A DNA stretch of 31,222 nucleotides from an uncultured Oxalobacteraceae bacterium (GTDB taxonomy: Bacteria > Pseudomonadota > Gammaproteobacteria > Burkholderiales > Burkholderiaceae). Shown here piece after piece: positions 23,353 through 31,222 of this stretch (its first letter is position 1; every line of letters begins with the position of its first letter). The stretch spans positions 1 through 31,222 of the forward strand of contig CAMLFK010000029.1 in assembly GCA_946479255.1 (NCBI GenBank), written 5' to 3'. The translations under genes were made by a program, and so were the position numbers. The notes under the pieces were generated by a model, which was given only the letters and a program-made list of their open reading frames with translations, was not told the DNA's origin and made no database searches.

Positions 23353-23368
23353 TTCATCAATTGATCAA
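23353..23368. promoter_or_regulatory. Upstream activating sequence for the XylR/DmpR-class activator
   Basis: TTCATCAATTGATCAA matches 15 of 16 bases of the XylR/DmpR-family palindrome TTGATCAATTGATCAA. It lies ~125 bases upstream of the -24 element, the normal enhancer distance, and 52 bases before the activator's own ATG, so it could also mediate autoregulation. A weaker half-site-like TTTGATAAA occurs at 23392-23400. Confidence 0.82.
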
Positions 23369-23420
23369 TCGGAGACGGTGCCGATGTACCATTTGATAAA
23401 GCCAGAACGGCGGGGGACAA

Positions 23421-25241
23421 ATGAACGAAGCCGACCACGTATCACTCGCCGACGTCGCGAAATCGACCGGAAAGATGCTCAGCCGGGGCGACTTCGCCCA
23501 CCTCAACGCGGGCGCCGCGCCGACCCTGGACGACCTGACCCAGAGCCTGCACTTCTCGCCCGGCGATGGCCGCATCTGGCTCAATGGCCAGCGCATGCAG
23601 CTGATGCACACCGCCTCGCTGGGCGACCTGCGGCGTGAGCTGATCGACAGCCTCGGCATCGAAAGCACGCGCGGTCTCCTGACGCGGGTCGGCTATTCGG
23701 CCGGCATGCGCGATGCGCAGCTGGTGCGCGAACGCTGGCCCGACGCCGATCCCCTGACCCTGTTCGCGGCCGGGCCGCGTATCCACTCGCTCGAAGGCGC
23801 GGTCAAGGTCGAGCCGGTGCACTTCGAGTTCGACGTCGAGCGGGGCACCTACCATGGCGAATTTTTGTGGCATAACTCGGCCGAGGATGAAGTTCACAGC
23901 GCCCACTTCGGCATCGGCGCCGAACCGGCCTGCTGGATGCAGACCGGCTATGCGATCGGCTACACCAGCGCCCTGGTGGGTCGCCTGATCCTGTACCGCG
24001 AGATCGAATGCCTGTCGATGGGGCACCAGCAATGCCGCCTGATCGGTAAACCAGTGGGCGAATGGCCGGATGCCGAGGAAGACCTGAGCTACCTGAACGC
24101 CGAAGCCTTCCTGAGCACCGAAGCCTATGGCTCGCGCCAGCGCGCCACGACCAGGAACACGGCGGTGCTGTATCCGGCCGCGCCCGGGCCGGACGGGCAG
24201 GCCGTGCAGATGGTGGGCGTGTCGTCGGCTTTCAACGCGGCCTGCCACATGCTGCGCCGGGTCGCGCCGACCGAGGCCACGGTGCTGTTTACCGGCGAAT
24301 CCGGGGTGGGCAAGGAGATGTTCGCCTCGATGCTTCACCAGGTCAGCAAGCGCAAGAACCAGCCTTTCGTGGCCGTCAATTGCGCCGCCATTCCCGAGAC
24401 CCTGATCGAATCGGAACTGTTCGGCGTGGAGCGCGGGGCCTACACCGGCGCGGTGGAGGCGCGCGCCGGCCGCTTCGAGCGCGCGTCCGGCGGCACCCTG
24501 TTCCTCGACGAGATCGCCACGCTCAGCCTGGTCGCCCAGGGCAAGCTGCTGCGCGTGCTGCAGGAAGGGGAACTGGAACGGGTAGGGGGCACGCGCAGCG
24601 TCAAGCTCAGCGTGCGCGTGGTGGCGGCCACCAACGTCAACCTGCGCGAAGAGATCCGCGCCGGGCGCTTCCGCGAAGACCTGTTCTTCCGCCTGAACGT
24701 GTTCCCGATCCACCTGCCGCCGCTGCGCGACCGGCGCGACGACATTCCCCTCTTGATGAGCTACTTCCTGCGCCACTACGCGCAAAAGCACGAGCGCCGC
24801 GTGACCGGCTTTACCGCGCGCGCCGCCGACGCGATGCTTAACTATGATTTCCCGGGCAATATCCGCGAGCTGCAAAACCTGGTCGAACGGGGCACCATCT
24901 ATGCGAACGAGGACGGCCCGATCGACCTGCCGCATCTGTTCACCAGCGGCGAGGAAGCGGGGCAGTCCTCGTTTTCGCTGTCGGTCACGGGCCGGCTGCG
25001 CAAGGACTCGTCCGAACCGCAGGCGGCCAATGGCCAGCAATTGCTGGCCACGCTGCCGGGGATGTTCAAGCAGGAGCATGGGGACTGGTCGCTTGACCGG
25101 CTCGAACATGCGCTGATCAGCGCTGCCGTCGATCAGGCTGGCGGTAACCTGTCGGCTGCGGCGCGCGCATTGGGCCTGACAAGGCCGCAGTTGGCGTACC
25201 GCCTCAAGAAGATCCAGGAAGCGGTGAATACCCCTAGCTAA
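23421..25241 (+). CDS. XylR/DmpR-class sigma-54-dependent activator (XylR_N-V4R-AAA+-Fis)
   Basis: 606-aa enhancer-binding protein. The N-terminal aromatic-sensing XylR_N/V4R domain (~25-210) has C171, E194, C197 and C205, with exactly the spacing of the zinc site known in DmpR/MopR. The AAA+ domain follows: Walker A GESGVGKE (292-299), the sigma-54 contact loop as GAYTGA (339-344) rather than GAFTGA, Walker B TLFLDE (~359-364) and the arginine-finger region [13 protein letters not shown]. The C-terminal Fis-type helix-turn-helix is [20 protein letters not shown]. It is divergent from the aldehyde dehydrogenase/calA operon, across a spacer with a matching enhancer and -24/-12 promoter. It probably activates that operon in response to an aromatic alcohol, aldehyde or phenol. 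The effector is not deducible. Confidence 0.93.
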   Translation: MNEADHVSLADVAKSTGKMLSRGDFAHLNAGAAPTLDDLTQSLHFSPGDGRIWLNGQRMQLMHTASLGDLRRELIDSLGIESTRGLLTRVGYSAGMRDAQLVRERWPDADPLTLFAAGPRIHSLEGAVKVEPVHFEFDVERGTYHGEFLWHNSAEDEVHSAHFGIGAEPACWMQTGYAIGYTSALVGRLILYREIECLSMGHQQCRLIGKPVGEWPDAEEDLSYLNAEAFLSTEAYGSRQRATTRNTAVLYPAAPGPDGQAVQMVGVSSAFNAACHMLRRVAPTEATVLFTGESGVGKEMFASMLHQVSKRKNQPFVAVNCAAIPETLIESELFGVERGAYTGAVEARAGRFERASGGTLFLDEIATLSLVAQGKLLRVLQEGELERVGGTRSVKLSVRVVAATNVNLREEIRAGRFREDLFFRLNVFPIHLPPLRDRRDDIPLLMSYFLRHYAQKHERRVTGFTARAADAMLNYDFPGNIRELQNLVERGTIYANEDGPIDLPHLFTSGEEAGQSSFSLSVTGRLRKDSSEPQAANGQQLLATLPGMFKQEHGDWSLDRLEHALISAAVDQAGGNLSAAARALGLTRPQLAYRLKKIQEAVNTPS

Positions 25242-25255
25242 GCACTTGCCCGCAC

Positions 25256-25378
25256 CCCCAAATTGTCATTCCCGCGCAGGCGGGAACCCATGCCATCGAC
25301 GCTCCGTGATGAAGGTGATTTCACCACTGCTCGAAAGAGGTATAGGTTCCCGCCTCCGCGGGAATGACAGCTTGGGGG
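25256..25378. repeat. REP-type inverted repeat pair (REPIN-like)
   Basis: Two 23-base arms, 25265-25287 and 25346-25368, are reverse complements with one mismatch, and each arm is itself a small palindrome (TTCCCGC...GCGGGAA). Complementarity extends outward to CCCCCAA (25256) and TTGGGGG (25378). It lies between the convergent ends of the activator and MarR genes, where it may fold and act as a two-way terminator. The GTCATTCCCGCG core is a common dispersed intergenic repeat in proteobacteria. Confidence 0.75.
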
Positions 25379-25391
25379 CCGCAGGCTCTGA

Positions 25392-25877
25392 TTAGCGCTC
25401 CTGCGCACCCGGCGCGGCCTGCGGCGCGCGGCTTTCCTCATTATTGGCCTTGACCAGCTTGGCCAGCAAAGCCATGAACTGGCGCTGCTCGGCCTCGTCC
25501 AAAGGCGCCAGCAGGCGCTGGTTCAGGCGCTGTGCCCCTGCCGCCATGTCCGCCAGCAGCGCCGCGCCAGCAGGAGTGATGGACAACGCGCGCTGGCGCC
25601 GGTTGTGCGGAATGACCTTGCGCTCCAATAGTCCCTTTTCCTCCAGCCGCGCGGACACGGTGGCGCCGGTCGAGGTATCGATCGCGGCGATGCCGGCCAG
25701 CGACACCTGGTCGATGCCCGGGTGATCCGCCAGGCTGCGCAGCATCGCGTATTGCACCGGGGTCAGCTCGCTGCCCAGCTCATCGAAAAAAATCGCCACC
25801 GATATCTGTTGCGCGCGGCGCAGCAGGTGGCCGGGATGCTCGTGCAAGGCGGTCAGCTTGCTGTCTTGTTGTGGCAT
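25392..25877 (-). CDS. MarR-family regulator, divergent from vanAB
   Basis: 161-aa winged-helix regulator. LTPVQYAMLRSLADHPGIDQVSLAGIAAID leads to recognition helix STGATVSARLEEKGLLERK and the wing PHNRRQRALSITPAG. It is transcribed away from vanAB with a 112-base spacer. The spacer contains two similar 6-2-6 palindromes, one at its own start and one over the vanA transcription start. It is probably the repressor of vanAB and of itself, relieved by vanillate or a related acid. Better-known VanR proteins are GntR-type, so this is a different regulator class. No clear Shine-Dalgarno precedes the ATG at 25877; the palindrome occupies that area. Confidence 0.87.
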   Translation of the reverse strand: MPQQDSKLTALHEHPGHLLRRAQQISVAIFFDELGSELTPVQYAMLRSLADHPGIDQVSLAGIAAIDTSTGATVSARLEEKGLLERKVIPHNRRQRALSITPAGAALLADMAAGAQRLNQRLLAPLDEAEQRQFMALLAKLVKANNEESRAPQAAPGAQER

Positions 25878-25885
25878 GGGATAGC

Positions 25886-25899
25886 TTCAAACATTTGAA
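25886..25899. promoter_or_regulatory. Candidate MarR operator 1
   Basis: TTCAAA-CA-TTTGAA is a perfect 6-2-6 inverted repeat 8 bases upstream of the marR-type start codon. Its position over the ribosome-binding/start area suits autorepression. It has the same outer bases and geometry as the second palindrome at 25947. Confidence 0.6.
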
Positions 25900-25906
25900 A
25901 GAGTAG

Positions 25907-25934
25907 TTTACATCGTCGCATAAATGGATAATAC
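25907..25934 (+). promoter_or_regulatory. Candidate sigma-70 promoter of vanAB
   Basis: TTTACA (25907-25912) and TAATAC (25929-25934) are separated by 16 bases and point toward vanA. This predicts a start near 25941 and a leader of about 50 bases. Confidence 0.55.
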
Positions 25935-25946
25935 TAATTTATAACG

Positions 25947-25960
25947 TTCAGTGTACTGAA
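25947..25960. promoter_or_regulatory. Candidate MarR operator 2
   Basis: TTCAGT-GT-ACTGAA is a perfect 6-2-6 inverted repeat lying just past the predicted vanA transcription start, where a bound repressor would block initiation. It shares TTCA...TGAA ends with the palindrome at 25886. Confidence 0.6.
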
Positions 25961-25989
25961 TATTAAATCGAGACGATGGAGGAGACAAG

Positions 25990-27021
25990 ATGTTCCCTAA
26001 AAATACCTGGTACGTGGCCTGCACGCCGGATGAAATCGAAGGCAAGCCGCTGGGGCGCCAGATCTGCGGCGAAAAGATCGTGTTCTACCGCGGCGCCGGC
26101 GGCAAGGCGGCGGCGGTGGAGGACTTTTGCCCACACCGGGGCGCGCCGCTGTCGCTCGGTTTCGTGCGCGACGGTGAACTGGTGTGCGGCTACCATGGCC
26201 TGGAAATGGGCTGCGACGGCAAGGTGATCAGCATGCCCGGCCAGCGCGTGCGCGGCTTTCCCTGCATCCGCAGCTATCCGGTTCAAGAGCGCCACGGCTT
26301 CATCTGGGTCTGGACCGGCGATCGCGAGCTGGCCGACCCGGCCCTGATCCATCACCTGGAGTGGGCCGAGAGCGAGGAATGGGCCTACGGCGGCGGCATG
26401 TATCACATCAACTGCGAATACCGGCTGATGATCGACAACCTGATGGACCTGACCCATGAGACCTATGTGCATGCGTCGTCCATCGGCCAGAAGGAAATCG
26501 ACGAGGCGCCCGTGACCACCCGCACCGAGGGCGAACAGGTGATCACCAGCCGCTTCATGGAAAACATCGGCGCGCCGCCGTTCTGGCGCGCGGCCCTGCG
26601 CGGCAACGGCCTGGCCGACGACGTGCCGGTCGACCGCTGGCAGATCTGCCGCTTCACGCCGCCCAGCCATGTGATGATCGAGGTCGGTGTGGCGCATGCC
26701 GGCAAGGGTGGCTACAACGCCGCGCCTGAGCACAAGGTGTCGAGCATCGTGGTCGACTTCATCACGCCCGAAACCGAAACCTCGCATTGGTACTTCTGGG
26801 GCATGGCCCGCAACTTCAAGCCGCAGGATGCCGAACTGACGGCGGCCATCCGCGAAGGGCAGGGAAATATCTTCGCCGAAGACCGCGACATGCTCGAACT
26901 GCAGCAGCAGAACCTGCTGCGCCATCCGGAGCGCAAACTGCTGATGCTCAATATCGACGCCGGCGGCGTGCAGTCGCGCCGCATCCTCGACAAGTGGATG
27001 GCCAAGGAGGGCACCGCATGA
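25990..27021 (+). CDS. vanA: Vanillate O-demethylase, oxygenase subunit
   Basis: 343-aa Rieske non-haem iron oxygenase that converts vanillate to protocatechuate and formaldehyde with electrons from VanB. The Rieske [2Fe-2S] ligands are C47/H49 in FCPHRGAPLS and C66/H69 in VCGYHGLEMG. The mononuclear iron site is in NLMDLTHETYVHASS (D-x2-H-x4-H). MFPKNTWYVACTPDEI is the typical VanA N-terminus. GGAGGAG lies just before the ATG. The stop overlaps the vanB start by 4 bases. Related Rieske demethylases (syringate, methoxybenzoate) are alternatives, but the vanB partner and neighbouring pobA support vanillate. Confidence 0.92.
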   Translation: MFPKNTWYVACTPDEIEGKPLGRQICGEKIVFYRGAGGKAAAVEDFCPHRGAPLSLGFVRDGELVCGYHGLEMGCDGKVISMPGQRVRGFPCIRSYPVQERHGFIWVWTGDRELADPALIHHLEWAESEEWAYGGGMYHINCEYRLMIDNLMDLTHETYVHASSIGQKEIDEAPVTTRTEGEQVITSRFMENIGAPPFWRAALRGNGLADDVPVDRWQICRFTPPSHVMIEVGVAHAGKGGYNAAPEHKVSSIVVDFITPETETSHWYFWGMARNFKPQDAELTAAIREGQGNIFAEDRDMLELQQQNLLRHPERKLLMLNIDAGGVQSRRILDKWMAKEGTA

Positions 27022-27974
27022 ACACGCTCGAAGTGAAGGTGGTGCGCAAGGCGCGCGAGGCCGATGACATCTGCAGCATCGAGCTGGAAGCGACCGACGG
27101 CCTGCCGCTGCCGGTCTTCACGGCGGGCGCGCACATCGACGTGCACCTGGGCGCGGGCCTGGTGCGGCAGTATTCCCTGTGCAGCGGGCCGCAGCATGGC
27201 GAACGCTACCTGATCGGCGTGCTGCGCGACCCCGCCTCGCGCGGCGGCTCGCAGGCCGTGCACGACGATCTGGCGGTCGGCAGCGTGGTGCGCATCAGCG
27301 CCCCAAAAAATCACTTTCCGCTGGTCGCGGCCCAGCGCAGCCTGCTGCTGGCCGGCGGCATCGGCGTCACGCCCATCCTGGCGATGGCCGAAACGCTGGC
27401 GCGCGATGGCCGCCAGTTCGAGATGCACTACTGCAGCCGCGCGCCGGAACGCACCGCCTTCCGCGAACGGATCGCCGGCTCGGCCTATGCCGGCCAGGTG
27501 CATTTTCATTTCGACACAGGCGCGCCCGGGCAGCGGCTGGACCTGGCCGCACTGCTCGCCGAAGCCGATCCGCAGACGCATATTTATGTGTGCGGGCCGG
27601 GCGGCTTTATCGAACACGTAAAAACCACCGCGCAAGCCCAGGGCTGGCCGGCGGCGCAAGTGCACTTTGAGTATTTCGGCGCGGCGCCGGTGGACACAGG
27701 CGGCGATGTGGCGTTTGAGGTTCGCCTGGCGTCCAGCGGCCGGGTGATCGCCATTCCCGCCGACCGCAGCGTTGCGTCGGTACTGATGGAGCTGGGTGTC
27801 GATCTTCCCGTCTCGTGCGAGCAGGGCGTGTGCGGCACCTGCCTGACCCGCGTGCTGGGCGGCGCGCCGGATCACCGCGATATGTACCTGACCGACGAGG
27901 AACACGCCGCCAACGACCAGTTCACGCCGTGCTGCTCGCGCGCGAAGAGCGCGCAGCTAATGCTGGACTTGTGA
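27018..27974 (+). CDS. vanB: Vanillate O-demethylase, ferredoxin reductase subunit
   Basis: 318-aa class IA oxygenase reductase. The N-terminal flavin domain has VRQYSLCSGP, the nucleotide domain has LLAGGIGVTPILAMAE and IYVCGPGGFI, and the C-terminal plant-type [2Fe-2S] domain has SCEQGVCGTCLTRVL plus a distal Cys in FTPCCSR. It passes electrons from NAD(P)H to VanA in the cytoplasm. The start at 27018 (ATGA overlap with vanA) is preceded by AAGGAGG. The stop is one base from the convergent araC-type gene. Confidence 0.93.
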   Translation: MNTLEVKVVRKAREADDICSIELEATDGLPLPVFTAGAHIDVHLGAGLVRQYSLCSGPQHGERYLIGVLRDPASRGGSQAVHDDLAVGSVVRISAPKNHFPLVAAQRSLLLAGGIGVTPILAMAETLARDGRQFEMHYCSRAPERTAFRERIAGSAYAGQVHFHFDTGAPGQRLDLAALLAEADPQTHIYVCGPGGFIEHVKTTAQAQGWPAAQVHFEYFGAAPVDTGGDVAFEVRLASSGRVIAIPADRSVASVLMELGVDLPVSCEQGVCGTCLTRVLGGAPDHRDMYLTDEEHAANDQFTPCCSRAKSAQLMLDL

Positions 27975-27975
27975 A

Positions 27976-30152
<2,177 letters not shown>

Positions 30153-30222
30153 TGGGCTGTTCGTAGGGCGGAAAAACGGGCACACTTCATGTTTCGGAAC
30201 AATTCTTCAATCTGGCCCACAC

Positions 30223-31222
30223 ATGACAAGTCATCCTCGGCTCCGCATTGCCGCCTTCCTCCTCGCTTGCTCGCCGGCGGCGCAGGCCGAAGCACCGGCA
30301 TTTTCCGCCATTTTCGGCGACCACGCCGTGCTGCAGCGCGGCGAACCGCTGAGCGTGTGGGGCACGGCCTCCGCCGGGCAAACTGTGAAGGTGGACCTGG
30401 CCGGGAAGACGGTTGAGGCGAAGGCGGGCGCGAATGGCCGGTGGCGCGTGGCCTTGCCCGCGATGACGGCCGGCGGACCGCACACTCTCTCCGTCACCGG
30501 CGCGGACGGGGCGACGACGCTCAAGGACATCATGATCGGCGACGTCTACCTGTGCAGCGGCCAGTCGAACATGGCGTTCCCCGTCCGCCTTTCCACGGGC
30601 GCGTGGCCTGACTTTCCGGCCAACCCGAACCTGCGCTTCTTCAATGTGCAACTGGTCAGCGAGCCCGCCATCCAGGCCGACCTGAAACAGCCGGTGGAAT
30701 GGCAAGTGCTGACGTCAAAAACGGTCGGCGAGGCGTCGGCGGTGTGCTACTACATGGCGCGCAATCTGCAGCAGTCCCAAAAGGTGCCGGTCGGCTTCAT
30801 CAATTCGAGCTGGGGCGGCACCACCATCCAGGGCTGGATCAGCGCCGCATCGTTGAAAACCTTGCCAGCCTATGCGAAAGGGATCGAGGCGCTGCACGAC
30901 AAGGCCACCAATCCGGCCAAGGCAATGGCCGACGAAGGGAGCCGCCACGAGCAGTGGTGGGAAGCGCATGACCTTCAGTCCAAGGCGCAGCGTGCCTGGA
31001 GTTTGCCGGGCTTCGACGATTCGGCATGGCCGAGCCTTGCGCCGAAGGGTTCGTGGAAGGATGCCGGCATCGCCGAATTCTCCAGCTTCGAGGGCGCCGC
31101 GTGGTTCCGTACCAGCGTGACCTTGACCGAGGCGCAGGCGAAAGCGGCCAACGCCATCCAGCTGGGACCCATCGATACCTACGACAGCACCTGGGTCAAC
31201 GGCGTGCGCGTGGGCGGCGGCA
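30223..31222 (+). CDS. Sialate O-acetylesterase-like protein (3' end outside window)
   Basis: First 333 codons of a secreted SGNH-type esterase. The signal peptide LRIAAFLLACSPAAQA is cut near residue 22. FSAIFGDHAVLQRGEPLSVWG starts the Ig-like N-terminal region found in this family, and VYLCSGQSNMAFPV holds the SGNH nucleophile Ser in GQSN. FINSSWGGTTIQGWIS is the conserved block II/III area. WSLPGFDDSAW and AWFRTSVTL begin the inserted beta-sandwich (galactose-binding-like) domain. Such enzymes remove acetyl groups from sialic acids or from plant xylan and other glycans. In an aromatic-catabolic setting, deacetylation of plant polysaccharide is plausible but not shown. The ATG at 30223 lacks a strong ribosome-binding site. 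Confidence 0.85.
   Translation, partial: MTSHPRLRIAAFLLACSPAAQAEAPAFSAIFGDHAVLQRGEPLSVWGTASAGQTVKVDLAGKTVEAKAGANGRWRVALPAMTAGGPHTLSVTGADGATTLKDIMIGDVYLCSGQSNMAFPVRLSTGAWPDFPANPNLRFFNVQLVSEPAIQADLKQPVEWQVLTSKTVGEASAVCYYMARNLQQSQKVPVGFINSSWGGTTIQGWISAASLKTLPAYAKGIEALHDKATNPAKAMADEGSRHEQWWEAHDLQSKAQRAWSLPGFDDSAWPSLAPKGSWKDAGIAEFSSFEGAAWFRTSVTLTEAQAKAANAIQLGPIDTYDSTWVNGVRVGGG

Noticed and set aside
23442..25109. 555-codon open frame on the minus strand
   Set aside because: Antisense to the sigma-54 activator, whose AAA+ and zinc-site motifs are intact; shadow composition.

Overview
The window is a high-GC stretch, typical of a beta-proteobacterium. Shine-Dalgarno sites are strong and genes are packed in tight operons. 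A PEP-CTERM surface protein, a full set of lignin-aromatic genes and the family resemblances point to Oxalobacteraceae (Massilia/Duganella/Janthinobacterium group). That placement is inference; no rRNA or other marker gene is present.

Layout. (1) 1-2636, plus strand: the end of a feruloyl-CoA synthetase gene, then a thiolase and a 3-hydroxyacyl-CoA-dehydrogenase-like SDR, which together look like a CoA-dependent beta-oxidative route for hydroxycinnamates. (2) 2652-6273, minus strand: a four-gene operon of HAD hydrolase, hydroxylysine-kinase-like phosphotransferase, PLP phospho-lyase-type aminotransferase and Lrp/AsnC regulator. (3) 6464-12220: mixed genes, namely a MarR regulator, a putative lipoprotein, a PEP-CTERM protein, the decayed remnant of a molybdenum hydroxylase, an SDR and a chemotaxis receptor. 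(4) 12436-23136, minus strand: a seven-gene operon. It begins with an aromatic aldehyde dehydrogenase and a coniferyl-alcohol dehydrogenase (CalA type). It continues with a DUF1302 outer-membrane protein, a DUF1329 periplasmic protein, a YCF48/BNR-repeat protein and an RND/MMPL inner-membrane transporter, and ends with a type-B carboxylesterase. (5) 23421-25241, plus strand: a divergent XylR/DmpR-class sigma-54 activator. The spacer between it and the operon holds a near-consensus -24/-12 promoter facing the operon and a near-perfect XylR/DmpR-type upstream activating palindrome. (6) 25392-30152: a MarR regulator divergent from vanAB, and an AraC-type regulator divergent from pobA. (7) 30223-end: the start of a sialate O-acetylesterase-like gene.

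How the genes work together. Regions 1, 4, 5 and 6 form a funnel for lignin-derived aromatics. Coniferyl-type alcohols are oxidised to aldehyde and acid, and hydroxycinnamates are activated with CoA and shortened. Vanillate is demethylated and 4-hydroxybenzoate hydroxylated, both giving protocatechuate. Ring-cleavage genes are not in the window. The least described part is the four-component envelope system (DUF1302, DUF1329, YCF48, RND) built into a sigma-54-controlled coniferyl-alcohol operon. It is probably a trans-envelope transport machine for hydrophobic aromatic alcohols or their esters. The kinase/phospho-lyase/HAD/Lrp operon is a second, independent candidate for a poorly described catabolic pathway (hydroxylysine- or phosphoethanolamine-like).
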